Assembly (NCBI RefSeq): GCF_009498735.1
Contig: NZ_ML762425.1
Span: 150,011-214,010, forward strand
Direction: 5' to 3'
Length of the DNA stretch: 64,000 nt
Source: Gracilibacillus oryzae
GTDB taxonomy: Bacteria > Bacillota > Bacilli > Bacillales > Amphibacillaceae
The notes beneath the pieces were generated by a model. That model made no database searches. It was not told the origin of the DNA and saw nothing but the letters and a program-made list of their open reading frames with translations. The translations under genes were made by a program, and so were the position numbers. This document shows, piece after piece, positions 18,331-27,378 of this stretch (its first letter is position 1; the number at the start of each line of letters is the position of its first letter).

Positions 18331-19695
18331 ATGGCATTCGAAGGTTTAGCCGACCGCCTGCAGAATACGATACAGAAGATTAAGGGAAAAGGTAAAGTTA
18401 CAGAACAAGATGTGAAAGAAATGACTAGAGAAGTAAGACTGGCTCTCTTAGAAGCAGATGTTAACTTCAAAGTTGTGAAAGATTTTATTAAGAAAGTAAA
18501 AGAACGTGCTGTTGGTGAAGAAGTAATGGAAAGTTTAACACCAGGCCAGCAAGTTATTAAAATTGTAAAAGAAGAGCTTTCCGCATTAATGGGCGGGGAT
18601 GAGAGCAGAATTGCAGTTGCTGACAGACCTCCAACTGTTATTATGATGGTCGGACTTCAAGGTGCTGGTAAAACAACGACAACAGGCAAGCTCGCAAACT
18701 TACTAAGAAAAAAATATAATCGAAAGCCATTGCTGGTTGCTGCAGATATTTATCGACCAGCAGCAATTGACCAGCTGGAAACATTAGGGAAGCAATTGGA
18801 TATGCCTGTATACTCAGCAGGAACTGATATAAGCCCTGTTGAGATCGTGAACCAGGCAATGGCCAAGGCCAAAGAAGAGCATTTAGATTATGTTCTGATT
18901 GATACGGCGGGTCGACTGCATATTGATGGTGATTTGATGGATGAACTAATTCAAATCAAAAGCAATGTCAAACCAAATGAAATTTTCTTAGTTGTTGATG
19001 CTATGACAGGACAAGATGCCGTTAATGTTGCGGAAAGTTTTAATGAACAATTAGATGTTTCTGGTGTGATTTTGACAAAATTAGATGGTGATACACGCGG
19101 TGGTGCTGCTTTATCTATTAAAGCCGTAACAGAAAAGCCGATTAAGTTTGCTGGTATGGGAGAAAAGCTTGATCAATTAGAAGTATTTCATCCAGAACGG
19201 ATGGCATCAAGAATTTTAGGTATGGGCGATGTTTTATCACTAATTGAGAAGGCACAAGAAAATGTTGATGAAAAGCGTGCAAAAGAGTTAGAAGAGAAAA
19301 TGCGCTCTGCTTCTTTCACATTTGACGATTTCCTTGAGCAGATGGGTCAGGTGCGTAAAATGGGTCCGCTTGACGAGCTTCTGGATATGATTCCCGGCTC
19401 AAATAAAATGAAGGGACTCAAAAATGTAGAAATTGATGAAAAACAAATTTCCCATGTGGAAGCTGTCATTCAATCCATGACAGCAGAAGAACGTCAAGAT
19501 CCTAGTATAATGAATGCCGGCAGGAAAAAAAGGATTGCAAAAGGTTCCGGCCGCTCTGTATCAGAAGTCAACAGATTATTAAAACAATTCGATGAAATGA
19601 AAAAAATGATGAAGCAAATGACCAACATGCAACAAGGAGGCAAGAAAGGCAAGAAAGGGAAAAAAGGCAAAGGATTCAACTTCCCGTTCATGTAA
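18331..19695 (+). CDS. ffh: Signal recognition particle protein Ffh
   Basis: 454 residues. An N-terminal four-helix bundle is followed by the G domain with G-L-Q-G-A-G-K-T-T-T-T, D-T-A-G-R-L-H-I-D and T-K-L-D-G-D-T-R-G-G. The Met-rich M domain ends with MKKMMKQMTNMQQ and a Lys/Gly-rich basic tail. Ffh binds SRP RNA and signal sequences and docks on FtsY. The RBS is GGGGGCG, with the gene 12 nt after ylxM. Intact. Confidence 0.98.
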   Translation: MAFEGLADRLQNTIQKIKGKGKVTEQDVKEMTREVRLALLEADVNFKVVKDFIKKVKERAVGEEVMESLTPGQQVIKIVKEELSALMGGDESRIAVADRPPTVIMMVGLQGAGKTTTTGKLANLLRKKYNRKPLLVAADIYRPAAIDQLETLGKQLDMPVYSAGTDISPVEIVNQAMAKAKEEHLDYVLIDTAGRLHIDGDLMDELIQIKSNVKPNEIFLVVDAMTGQDAVNVAESFNEQLDVSGVILTKLDGDTRGGAALSIKAVTEKPIKFAGMGEKLDQLEVFHPERMASRILGMGDVLSLIEKAQENVDEKRAKELEEKMRSASFTFDDFLEQMGQVRKMGPLDELLDMIPGSNKMKGLKNVEIDEKQISHVEAVIQSMTAEERQDPSIMNAGRKKRIAKGSGRSVSEVNRLLKQFDEMKKMMKQMTNMQQGGKKGKKGKKGKGFNFPFM

Positions 19696-19743
19696 TAGTC
19701 TGCTTCTCTTTAACAAATAAAGAGAAAAAATAGGAATGAAATA

Positions 19744-19786
19744 AAAAAGGAAGGTGATTTCCAACTAAATGGATCACCTCCTTTTT
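19744..19786 (+). terminator. Intrinsic terminator after ffh
   Basis: AAAAAGG (19744-19750) and AGGTGAT (19752-19758) pair with ATCACCT (19773-19779) and CCTTTTT (19780-19786). A small inner CC/GG pair and single-sided bulges are present. The 3' arm ends in a T run. It separates the SRP genes from the rpsP unit. Confidence 0.8.
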
Positions 19787-20027
19787 GCGCATATTTCTTG
19801 GATTCTCTTCCATTACCTTCTCTTAATGGAGATACGCTGAATAATCCTAGACTAATATATCAGCACTTTAAAGATAAAGAGCTGATATTTACCCGAACGG
19901 CTTCTGGCACTCTCAAAATTAGTCAATTTTTGGTAATATGAATGTTTATAAAAGATCTTATTATGGATTTGGAACGGTGATTTGCTCGGTTTTTCAAAAG
20001 AAATTTTTATATGTAATGTAAAAACAC

Positions 20028-20056
20028 TTTACACACAGAAATAAATCTGATACAAT
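20028..20056 (+). promoter_or_regulatory. Sigma-A promoter of rpsP
   Basis: TTTACA (20028-20033), a 17-nt spacer and TACAAT (20051-20056) lie about 40 nt upstream of the rpsP start. Position and spacing are ideal for a ribosomal protein promoter reading into rpsP-khpA. Confidence 0.75.
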
Positions 20057-20094
20057 TCTATCTTGTGTGAAACATTAATTTGGAGGTGGAAACA

Positions 20095-20364
20095 ATGGCA
20101 GTAAAAATTCGCCTAAAACGTATGGGTTCTAAAAGAAATCCTTTCTATCGTATCGTTGTTGCGGATTCTCGTTCACCACGTGATGGACGTATTATCGAAC
20201 AAGTTGGAACATATAATCCGGTAGCTAGCCCGGTTGAAGTGAAAATTGATACAGAAAAAGCACTTGATTGGATGACAAAAGGTGCGAAACCAAGCGATAC
20301 GGTACGTAACTTATTCTCAAAAGAAGGCATCATGAAACAATTTCACGACTCAAAAAACCAATAA
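20095..20364 (+). CDS. rpsP: 30S ribosomal protein S16
   Basis: 89 residues from ATG 20095, preceded by GGAGGTGG; the upstream in-frame ATG at 20080 is rejected. The start [20 protein letters not shown] and D-S-R-S-P-R-D-G-R are diagnostic of S16. It is the first gene of a small unit with khpA, ended by a strong terminator. Confidence 0.98.
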   Translation: MAVKIRLKRMGSKRNPFYRIVVADSRSPRDGRIIEQVGTYNPVASPVEVKIDTEKALDWMTKGAKPSDTVRNLFSKEGIMKQFHDSKNQ

Positions 20365-20378
20365 AGTAGTGTGATTCC

Positions 20379-20606
20379 ATGAAGGCCCTAATTCAAACAA
20401 TTATTGAACCATTAGTCGATCACCCTGATTCAATTGCTGTTACGGAAAGGGAGGAACCAAACAAGATTGTTTATCATCTTGAAGTTCATCCAGACGATGT
20501 CGGCAAAGTGATCGGCAAAAATGGCCGAATTGCAAAATCAATTCGAACAGTTGTTTATGCTGCGGGAATGAAAACAAATAAAAAAATTTATTTGGATATT
20601 ATGTAG
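20379..20606 (+). CDS. khpA: KH-domain RNA-binding protein KhpA (YlqC)
   Basis: 75 residues forming a single KH domain with the GxxG loop in V-I-G-K-N-G-R-I-A-K-S-I-R. In streptococci KhpA works with KhpB in control of cell elongation and small-RNA binding; its role in this organism is inferred. It lies 14 nt after rpsP, and its stop abuts a terminator. Confidence 0.95.
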   Translation: MKALIQTIIEPLVDHPDSIAVTEREEPNKIVYHLEVHPDDVGKVIGKNGRIAKSIRTVVYAAGMKTNKKIYLDIM

Positions 20607-20636
20607 AAAAAAGAGAAGGGAAACCTTCTCTTTTTT
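20607..20636 (+). terminator. Intrinsic terminator after khpA
   Basis: A 13-bp stem, AAAAAAGAGAAGG / CCTTCTCTTTTTT, with a GAAA tetraloop begins directly after the TAG stop. It is the cleanest terminator in the window. Confidence 0.95.
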
Positions 20637-20788
20637 CTGCATATCAGCACATACGTATCAGCCTCTTCAACTGGAGTACGGCCTTTACAGCAACATATTA
20701 TATATAATTTTGAATTCTGTCTTTATCTTTTGGCAAACTTTTGCTATTCTTTTAGTGACTTGCTATTAATATGGAAAGGCTGTATGAT

Positions 20789-21175
20789 ATGAAAATCATC
20801 CGTAAAGTTGCAGTAAAACAAGTTGTGACAGATCAGACAAAAATGAACCTAAAAGAAGAATATGAATTAAAAATATTTAAATTAGAGCAAGAATGTCAGC
20901 AATTAATATTCGAACAAAAAAAACTGGAACAACGCTCCTCAAAGAATAAGGCAGATATCGCTTTGAAATTTCAAAAGGAAATGTCTAATCGGAAAGATCA
21001 CATAAAATGGTATAAATATAAATTAGAACAACTGGAAATCTTACCAATTGGCAGTGAAATAAGTGATGGAGAAGTAGATGCAATGATCGAGATAGAAGAA
21101 GGAATGGATTGGAATGAAATCATAGATCAAAAATCTATTCTCATAAAAGATGGAATTATTACAAAAATTACATAG
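20789..21175 (+). CDS. ylqD: YlqD family protein
   Basis: 128 residues from ATG 20789, served by GGAAAGG; an upstream ATG at 20771 would place that site inside the gene. The N-terminus K-I-I-R-K-V-A-V-K-Q-V-V-T and the motif L-P-I-G-S-E-I-S-D-G-E-V followed by V-K-D-G-I-I-type residues match B. subtilis YlqD in sequence and length. A central coiled coil spans about residues 20-85. The function is unknown. It lies between khpA and rimM, as in relatives. Confidence 0.9.
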   Translation: MKIIRKVAVKQVVTDQTKMNLKEEYELKIFKLEQECQQLIFEQKKLEQRSSKNKADIALKFQKEMSNRKDHIKWYKYKLEQLEILPIGSEISDGEVDAMIEIEEGMDWNEIIDQKSILIKDGIITKIT

Positions 21176-21191
21176 ATTCAGGTGATACTAG

Positions 21192-21710
21192 ATGGAAAAT
21201 CAATATTTAAAAGTTGGTAAAATTGTCAATACTCATGGTATAAAAGGTGAAATTAAAGTTGTCCGGATTACAGATTTTGAAAATCGTTTCGAAATAGGCA
21301 CAACGCTGTATATTAAGCAAAACGGAACAAATAAATTAATGGAAGTAGAGGTTGATGGTCATAGACAGCATAAACAATTTGACCTTTTACATCTGAAAGG
21401 ATTCAATAATATTAATGATGTCGAAAAGTATAAAGGATCTCTGCTAGTGATCGCGAAAGACCAGTTAGAGGAATTAGAAGAAAATGAATTTTATTACTTT
21501 GAAATTATTGGTTGTGATGTATACACTATGGAGGAAGAATATGTTGGCAGTGTGAAAGAAATTTTATCACCAGCTGCCAATGACGTATGGGTTATCAAAC
21601 CGGAAAATGGAAAAGATATTCTGATTCCGTATATCGAATCTATTGTGAAAGAAGTAAATATATCGGAAAAGAAAATTATTATTGAACCAATGGAAGGGTT
21701 ATTAGAGTAA
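21192..21710 (+). CDS. rimM: 16S rRNA processing protein RimM
   Basis: 172 residues. The N-terminal domain starts [19 protein letters not shown], the RimM signature. The C-terminal PRC-barrel contains the aromatic F-Y-Y-F-E-I-I-G-C and the [11 protein letters not shown] motif. It assists 30S head assembly by binding S19. Its stop overlaps the trmD start by 1 nt, so the two are coupled. Confidence 0.97.
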   Translation: MENQYLKVGKIVNTHGIKGEIKVVRITDFENRFEIGTTLYIKQNGTNKLMEVEVDGHRQHKQFDLLHLKGFNNINDVEKYKGSLLVIAKDQLEELEENEFYYFEIIGCDVYTMEEEYVGSVKEILSPAANDVWVIKPENGKDILIPYIESIVKEVNISEKKIIIEPMEGLLE

Positions 21711-22453
21711 TGAGAATTGATATTTTATCATTGTTTCCCGAAATGTTTGAAGGGGTTTTTCAATCCTCTATTTTAAAAAAAGCGAATGAGAATAACTATT
21801 TTTCCTATAATTTTATTAATTTCCGTGACTTTGCCGACAATAAACATAATAAAGTGGACGATTATCCATACGGTGGCGGAGCAGGAATGGTTTTAAAGCC
21901 TCAACCCATTTTTGATGCAGTAGATACTATTGAAACAAAAGAAAATAAAAAGCCGAGAATTATTTTAATGTGTCCACAAGGAGAAACATTAACCCAGCAG
22001 AAGGCGGAGGAATTATCACGTGAGGAACATTTGATTTTTATTTGCGGACATTATGAAGGTTATGATGAAAGAATACGTACAAACCTGGTAACAGACGAAA
22101 TATCAATTGGTGATTATGTTCTCACTGGTGGCGAATTAGGAGCAATGGTAGTTATCGATAGTGTAGTAAGACTAATTCCCGGTGTTCTTGGGAATGATGA
22201 TTCAGCCATTCAGGACTCTTTCTCAACAGGATTACTGGAACACCCGCATTATACAAGGCCAGCAGAGTTTCGCGGTTTAAAAGTTCCTGATGTATTATTA
22301 TCAGGCAATCATGCGCATATTGATCAATGGCGTAAGAAAGAATCTTTAAAAAGAACGTTCTCACGAAGACCTGATTTAATAGATAATCTCGAACTTTCAA
22401 ACGAAGAAGAAGAATGGTTAAAAGAATGGGGAAATAATGAAAGTTCTAGTTGA
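21710..22453 (+). CDS. trmD: tRNA (guanine37-N1)-methyltransferase TrmD
   Basis: 247 residues. The SPOUT-fold trefoil knot motifs [15 protein letters not shown] and the loop [15 protein letters not shown] are present. It methylates G37 of tRNAs next to the anticodon and prevents +1 frameshifting. It is coupled to rimM. The -35 element of the rplS promoter overlaps the trmD stop codon. Confidence 0.98.
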   Translation: MRIDILSLFPEMFEGVFQSSILKKANENNYFSYNFINFRDFADNKHNKVDDYPYGGGAGMVLKPQPIFDAVDTIETKENKKPRIILMCPQGETLTQQKAEELSREEHLIFICGHYEGYDERIRTNLVTDEISIGDYVLTGGELGAMVVIDSVVRLIPGVLGNDDSAIQDSFSTGLLEHPHYTRPAEFRGLKVPDVLLSGNHAHIDQWRKKESLKRTFSRRPDLIDNLELSNEEEEWLKEWGNNESSS

Positions 22454-22478
22454 AATATGTTAAAGTATATGGTATATT
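22450..22478 (+). promoter_or_regulatory. Sigma-A promoter of rplS
   Basis: TTGAAA (22450-22455), a 17-nt spacer and TATATT (22473-22478) start at the trmD stop codon and would initiate a leader of about 85-90 nt before rplS. The spacing is ideal. Confidence 0.7.
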
Positions 22479-22484
22479 GATAGT

Positions 22485-22556
22485 TGTGCTTAAGTGTATA
22501 CTTAAGGTTATTAACGGTGTTCCGCTGTCGGTTTTTCGTTAAGAACATTGGTTTGG
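22485..22556 (+). promoter_or_regulatory. Probable L19 ribosomal-protein leader (autoregulatory RNA)
   Basis: Between promoter and ribosome-binding site lie two hairpins: CTTAAGT / ACTTAAG (22489-22506, 4-nt loop) and TTAACG (22511-22516) / CGTTAA (22537-22542), the latter enclosing GGTGTTCCGCTGTCGG. A structured leader in front of rplS is known from Firmicutes (the L19 leader family) and is thought to bind L19 for feedback control. Assignment is by position and structure; I could not run a covariance search. Confidence 0.6.
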
Positions 22557-22572
22557 AAGGAGTGCATTAAGA

Positions 22573-22917
22573 ATGCAAAAATTAATCGAAGAAATTACAA
22601 AAGAACAATTGCGTACAGATCTTCCTGAATTCCGTCCTGGTGATACTGTAAAAGTACACGTGAAGGTTGTCGAAGGTAACCGTGAACGTATCCAGGTATT
22701 CGAAGGCGTTGTTATTAAACGTCAAAATGGTGGAATCAGTGAAACATTTACTGTTCGTAAAATTTCTTACGGTGTAGGGGTTGAACGTACATTCCCTGTG
22801 CATTCACCACGTCTTGATAAGATCGAAGTAGCTCGTCGTGGTAAAGTTCGTCGTGCGAAGCTTTATTACCTACGTAACTTACGTGGTAAAGCTGCTCGTA
22901 TTAAAGAAATTCGCTAA
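22573..22917 (+). CDS. rplS: 50S ribosomal protein L19
   Basis: 114 residues. [24 protein letters not shown] and the basic C-terminus ([14 protein letters not shown]) are diagnostic. L19 sits at the 30S-50S interface. It has its own promoter and a structured leader, and a terminator follows immediately. The ribosome-binding site is GGAAGGAG. Confidence 0.98.
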   Translation: MQKLIEEITKEQLRTDLPEFRPGDTVKVHVKVVEGNRERIQVFEGVVIKRQNGGISETFTVRKISYGVGVERTFPVHSPRLDKIEVARRGKVRRAKLYYLRNLRGKAARIKEIR

Positions 22918-22927
22918 TGAGTACTGT

Positions 22928-22957
22928 AAAAGGAGCTTGCATTGTCAGGCTCCTTTT
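22928..22957 (+). terminator. Intrinsic terminator after rplS
   Basis: AAAAGGAGC (22928-22936) pairs with GCTCCTTTT (22949-22957); a T run follows. It lies 10 nt after the rplS stop. Confidence 0.9.
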
Positions 22958-23029
22958 TCTGCTATATAATTAATGATAATTTGAATGATGAATAAAGCAA
23001 TTTGTTAGCAGAAGGAAGGAATTCTCGAT

Positions 23030-23587
23030 ATGTCAGCAAAGAAAAGCGATTGGATCGACTGGCTGAAAACCATTATTATAACAGTAATTGTAATTGTTCT
23101 AATAAGAATGTTTATTGCAGTACCAATTGTTGTAGAAGGACCATCTATGTTACCAACATTAGAAAATAATGATCGTTTAATTGTTGATAAAATAAGTTTA
23201 GTTTTTAAAGACCCGGAAAGATTTGATGTAGTTACTTTTCATGCAACAGAGAAAAAAGACTACATAAAACGTGTAATCGGACTCCCAGGTGATAATATCG
23301 AATATCGGGATGATCAATTATATGTTAATGGAGAGCTGGTTGAGGAGCCCTATCTTCAAGAAGCAAAACAAAAGCTTGATCCTAATGCAACATACACAAC
23401 CGATTTTACGCTTGAAGATATCCCGGGTGGCTCTATAACAGTTCCGGATGGACATGTTTTTGTACTTGGTGATAATCGAAAAAATTCTACTGACAGCAGA
23501 CATTTGGGATTTATCCCATTGGAGCAGATTGTTGGTATTGCTAGATTATCTTATTGGCCTGTTACAAATATAGGCATCGTAGATTAA
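23030..23587 (+). CDS. lepB: Type I signal peptidase
   Basis: 185 residues, the short Sip-type. One N-terminal membrane helix (about residues 13-31) is followed by the nucleophile Ser39 in G-P-S-M-L-P-T and the general base Lys80 in D-Y-I-K-R-V-I-G-L-P-G-D. The C-terminal box G-D-N-R-K-N-S-x-D-S-R is present. It removes signal peptides from exported preproteins on the outer face of the membrane. It lies between rplS and rbgA, 18 nt upstream of rbgA, near the SRP genes. It could equally be called sipS or sipT. Confidence 0.95.
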   Translation: MSAKKSDWIDWLKTIIITVIVIVLIRMFIAVPIVVEGPSMLPTLENNDRLIVDKISLVFKDPERFDVVTFHATEKKDYIKRVIGLPGDNIEYRDDQLYVNGELVEEPYLQEAKQKLDPNATYTTDFTLEDIPGGSITVPDGHVFVLGDNRKNSTDSRHLGFIPLEQIVGIARLSYWPVTNIGIVD

Positions 23588-23605
23588 AACAGGAGGTGAA
23601 GTATT

Positions 23606-24460
23606 TTGGTAATTCAATGGTTTCCTGGCCATATGGCAAAGGCGAAACGAGAAGTACAAGAGAAGTTGAAATTAGTTGATTTTGTAATCGAACTGGTTGA
23701 CGCCAGAGCACCTTACTCATCACAAAATCCATTACTTCAGCAGTTATTAAATAATAAATCAAAAATGATTATCTTAATGAAAGATGATTTAGCTGATAAG
23801 AAAATAACGGATGAATGGTTGGCATTCTTCGAAGATCAGAATACTATATCTATAGCGATTGATGTAAACAATCGTAAAGATATCCAAAAAGTTATTCAAA
23901 CTGCGAAAGATTTAGCAGAAGAAAAAATGGAGCGCCTAAAAAGAAAAGGTATTAGACCAAGACCTGCAAGAGCAATGATTGTAGGAATTCCGAATGTAGG
24001 TAAATCAACACTGATCAATCGGCTGGCAAACAAAAAGATCGCAAAAACAGGTGACAGACCTGGTGTAACAAAAAGTCAGCAATGGATTAAAGTTAAAAAA
24101 GACTTTGAGCTTTTAGATACCCCAGGAATACTGTGGCCGAAGTTTGAAGAAGAAATCACTGGTCTGCGTTTAGCGGCGATTGGAACAATAAAAGATCAAT
24201 TGTTGGCAATGGACGATATTGCAGCATTTATTATCAATTATCTAAAAGAACACTATCCATCCTTATTAATGGAACGTTACCAAATAGATGACGATATGGA
24301 GGATATGACAGAAATTTTTGAAACGATTGGCCGGAAGAGAGGCTGCCTGGAATCGGGCGGGAAAGTAAACTATGACAAAACAGCTGAGATTATTGTACAA
24401 GACCTGAGAAACAGTAAGCTTGGACCAATATCCTTAGAGCAGCCGAATATGATCGAATAA
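23606..24460 (+). CDS. rbgA: Ribosome biogenesis GTPase RbgA (YlqF)
   Basis: 284 residues with a TTG start preceded by AGGAGGTGA. It is a circularly permuted GTPase: Q-W-F-P-G-H-M-A-K-A at the N-terminus, then the G4 region, the P-loop G-I-P-N-V-G-K-S-T, K-T-G-D-R-P-G-V-T, D-T-P-G-I-L-W-P and an ANTAR-like C-terminal domain. It is needed for late 50S assembly in B. subtilis. An oddity: where the family has N-K-x-D, this protein reads M-K-D-D (Met58-Asp61), so the guanine-contacting Asn is replaced by Met. All other motifs are intact, and the reading frame is sound. Confidence 0.96.
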   Translation: MVIQWFPGHMAKAKREVQEKLKLVDFVIELVDARAPYSSQNPLLQQLLNNKSKMIILMKDDLADKKITDEWLAFFEDQNTISIAIDVNNRKDIQKVIQTAKDLAEEKMERLKRKGIRPRPARAMIVGIPNVGKSTLINRLANKKIAKTGDRPGVTKSQQWIKVKKDFELLDTPGILWPKFEEEITGLRLAAIGTIKDQLLAMDDIAAFIINYLKEHYPSLLMERYQIDDDMEDMTEIFETIGRKRGCLESGGKVNYDKTAEIIVQDLRNSKLGPISLEQPNMIE

Positions 24461-24494
24461 AGACATTCCGATTTAAAGAATGTCTTTATTTTTA
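24459..24494 (+). terminator. Intrinsic terminator after rbgA
   Basis: AAAGACATTC (24459-24468) pairs with GAATGTCTTT (24478-24487), then ATTTTTAT. It begins at the rbgA stop codon. Confidence 0.88.
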
Positions 24495-24533
24495 TTAAAA
24501 GTGGACGATATAGTAAGAAATGAGGTATAAAAG

Positions 24534-25298
24534 ATGGATTCAACATGGACAATTAAACAAATACAAAGTTATATTGAATCATCTGAATGGACTGATGAAA
24601 TAAAAATAGTACTTCAGAATGATAAAAGAAAAGGTGTACAAAAGCTAATTCAATATTATGATAAACAAGCCAAATTAAAACAGGAGCTAAATCAACAATT
24701 TATTACTATGTCCAGATTTGAGAGGGAAAATTGGGAGAGTGGAAAACAGTTTATTGCCGGTGTAGACGAAGTAGGGAGAGGCCCTCTTGCCGGACCAGTA
24801 GTTGCTGCAGCAGTAGTGCTTCCTGCTGATTTTTATCTGTTAGGTATAGATGATTCAAAAAAATTAACTAAGCAAACACGTGAGAGGTATTATCATTATA
24901 TTACAGAGAATGCTTTAGCCTATCAAACAGGAATAATAGAACCAGTGGAAATCGATCAATTAAATATTTACCAGGCAACAAAGAAAGCGATGAAAATGGC
25001 ACTGGAAAAATTACCGCTAAATATTGATCATGCATTAATTGATGCAATGGAATTAGAAAACTTGCCATTTACAACTGATTCTATCATTAAAGGTGATCAG
25101 AAGAGTATTTCCATTGCAGCAGCTAGTATTATTGCGAAAGTAACAAGAGATAGAATGATGGTCCAGTATCACGAACAGTACCCACACTTTCATTTTGAGA
25201 AAAATAGTGGATATGGAACAAAAGATCATCTTGAAGCCATTAATCGATTTGGCATAACAGATATACATAGAAAGAGTTTTTTAAAGAACATCATTTAA
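24534..25298 (+). CDS. rnhB: Ribonuclease HII
   Basis: 254 residues. An N-terminal extension of about 70 residues is typical of Bacillus RNase HII. The catalytic domain starts A-G-V-D-E-V-G-R-G-P-L-A-G-P-V-V, with further acidic residues in L-I-D-A-M and the K-V-T-R-D-R-M motif. It cleaves RNA in RNA-DNA hybrids and removes single ribonucleotides. It is followed 13 nt later by ylqG, the order of B. subtilis. Confidence 0.97.
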   Translation: MDSTWTIKQIQSYIESSEWTDEIKIVLQNDKRKGVQKLIQYYDKQAKLKQELNQQFITMSRFERENWESGKQFIAGVDEVGRGPLAGPVVAAAVVLPADFYLLGIDDSKKLTKQTRERYYHYITENALAYQTGIIEPVEIDQLNIYQATKKAMKMALEKLPLNIDHALIDAMELENLPFTTDSIIKGDQKSISIAAASIIAKVTRDRMMVQYHEQYPHFHFEKNSGYGTKDHLEAINRFGITDIHRKSFLKNII

Positions 25299-25311
25299 TG
25301 GAGGTAAAACG

Positions 25312-27378
25312 ATGAATATGCATACCATCTCAAATAATGCCAAGGCAGCTGTATCTGCAAAGACTTCCTCCAATATGAATTTGCGAAGTGGTCAAATGAT
25401 AGCTGGCAAAGTGATCGAGTTATATCCAAATCAAAAAGCAAAAATTCAGATAGGTGGTATGCAAGTGGTGGCACAGCTGGAAACAGCTTTATCAGCCAAG
25501 CAGGGTTATATCTTCCGGGTTGTTTCCAATACAAATACTCTTCATCTAAAAAAGGTCAGTAATGCTGCTATAGAGTCAAGTCAGTCACTAGACAGGCTGC
25601 TGGAACAGTTAGGCATTTCTTCAACGAAGAATAATCAGCAGTTGTTTTCAGAGCTGATATCTAAAAATATTCCATTTTCAAGAAATGATGCCAAGTTAAT
25701 TACTCAATTATTAGAAAAGTTCGGCAGTAATCCATTGAATCGGGAACTGTTAGTGGCAATGGCAGAGAAAAAGTTCCCGCTTACTGAACAAGTTTTCCAG
25801 GCATTACAAGGTATAGCAAAGCAAAATGTCGGCAATGACATGAAAAATTTGATGAGCCAACTGCTTACTTTCATTAATCAGTCATCAAATAGTACGAAAA
25901 CACCAATTTCGCAAATGCTGATTAGTCATCTCAATCAATTTCTTGGTGTTTCGGCAAATAATGGACCTGTTCCTTTATTAACTAGTGAAAACAGCAGAAT
26001 TCTTTTTCAAATGCTGCAACGGACAGGAAATATACATTCAGAAATGCCGCTATCCAAATTCCAGACATTAGTCCAGCAAATGACACACAGTCAAACTGCA
26101 AATATGCAGCTAAATACAGCAATTGAGACGAATAATCAACAACTATTACAAAACCAAATTATCCAGCAAGCGAGACCAGTTATCCAGCAATTATTGCCAC
26201 TCTTTTCACAAAATGATGCTGAATTACTGCAAAATTCTATGCAGAATTCACAAACATTAAAGAATAACAGTCGCCAGGTTGCGAACATTTTAATGAAAAC
26301 AAATTGGGAATCTGCTAATCTTTTGACACCTGTAAACAAAGCATATATTCAGCAATTTACGAGTCAAGTATTACAGTCCCATTTACAGACAAATGTGAAA
26401 GAAATGTTGCAAAAACAAATAACGTTTAACCAAAATGAAATCAAGAATTTAGACATGATGATTAGAAAGCTGAATAATCCCGCTCCTTTGAATCAAGGAA
26501 TGCAGGAAATAAAGAATATATTAGCCCATAGTGAGATAGTAACAAAATCAGTAAACAGTATGACAAAAGCGGATCTGGAGGTTCTTCAAAGATGGATCCA
26601 AAATTCTGATTCGACTTCTTCACAAAATCAGCAAATTGGAGAAATCCTAAAAAAGATTAAATTAAACATATTGTCACCGTCTGAATTAAATATTGCAAGA
26701 GAATTTATATTAAAAACAGATCAGATAATACCAGATCAGCCACAATCTGTGAGAGATCACTTCTTAACATTAATCAAACAATTCATCAATACGAGCGGCA
26801 TACAAGATGAAGTGCAATTATTGCAAGGGTCAGCCGAACAAGACTCTTTTTCGTTAAAACAACTGCTGCTTTTATCTTCTCAAAGTCAGGCTCCGGAATT
26901 GGCAGGAGATAGAATGATGCGGCTGCTTCAGACTCTGACAGGCATGCAGCTGCAAATGCTGAATCAAGATCAGTCCTTAACCCAGATCAATTTGCAGGTC
27001 CCTGGTCATAAATTTAATTTAGCCGAAGATATCCGAATTCAGTTTGAAGGGAAAAAAAAGGAAGGCGCTAAGGAAATAGACCCAGATTTCTGTCGAGTAC
27101 TCTTTCATCTGAACTTAAATAATATTGGTGAAACAATAATTGCCATGTCGATTCAAAAGAGAGTTGTCCACCTTGCAGTATATAACGATCAAGAAGAAGT
27201 AAAGCCTGTTTTATCATTATTTAAACCACTGTTTAAAGAAAAGCTAGCAGAAGTGAATTACCAGTTAACCTCTATCTCGTGGAAAAAACTAAAAGATATA
27301 AATGGAGGAAAATCAAACGCAATCCAAACAAATCCTTATGAGAAGCGAACGGCAGAAGGGATAGATTTCCGCATATGA
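25312..27378 (+). CDS. ylqG: YlqG: FliK-like hook-length control domain protein outside the flagellar operon
   Basis: 688 residues, Gln/Asn-rich. The long middle region has low complexity and no membrane helix or signal peptide. The last 110 residues or so (from L-Q-M-L-N-Q-D-Q-S, through the I-N-L-Q-V-P-G, F-H-L-N-L-N-N-I-G-E and L-K-D-I regions) look like the C-terminal domain of FliK, the export-specificity switch ruler. It overlaps ylqH, an FlhB C-terminal-domain homologue, by 4 nt, so the pair mirrors FliK-FlhB. A true fliK and flhB are also present downstream (44238, 53277). Function is not known. Confidence 0.8.
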   Translation: MNMHTISNNAKAAVSAKTSSNMNLRSGQMIAGKVIELYPNQKAKIQIGGMQVVAQLETALSAKQGYIFRVVSNTNTLHLKKVSNAAIESSQSLDRLLEQLGISSTKNNQQLFSELISKNIPFSRNDAKLITQLLEKFGSNPLNRELLVAMAEKKFPLTEQVFQALQGIAKQNVGNDMKNLMSQLLTFINQSSNSTKTPISQMLISHLNQFLGVSANNGPVPLLTSENSRILFQMLQRTGNIHSEMPLSKFQTLVQQMTHSQTANMQLNTAIETNNQQLLQNQIIQQARPVIQQLLPLFSQNDAELLQNSMQNSQTLKNNSRQVANILMKTNWESANLLTPVNKAYIQQFTSQVLQSHLQTNVKEMLQKQITFNQNEIKNLDMMIRKLNNPAPLNQGMQEIKNILAHSEIVTKSVNSMTKADLEVLQRWIQNSDSTSSQNQQIGEILKKIKLNILSPSELNIAREFILKTDQIIPDQPQSVRDHFLTLIKQFINTSGIQDEVQLLQGSAEQDSFSLKQLLLLSSQSQAPELAGDRMMRLLQTLTGMQLQMLNQDQSLTQINLQVPGHKFNLAEDIRIQFEGKKKEGAKEIDPDFCRVLFHLNLNNIGETIIAMSIQKRVVHLAVYNDQEEVKPVLSLFKPLFKEKLAEVNYQLTSISWKKLKDINGGKSNAIQTNPYEKRTAEGIDFRI

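Larger units (their letters stand above)
19696..20079 (+). other. Intergenic region between ffh and rpsP
   Basis: About 400 nt up to the rpsP start with no gene. It contains an imperfect repeat TCTCTTTA / TAAAGAGA (about 19706-19726), a clear terminator (19744-19786), a second inverted repeat ATATCAGC (19857-19864) / GCTGATAT (19881-19888) with a 16-nt loop, and the rpsP promoter (20028-20056). No small ORF with a ribosome-binding site was noticed. The 19857-19888 repeat has no assigned role. Confidence 0.6.
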
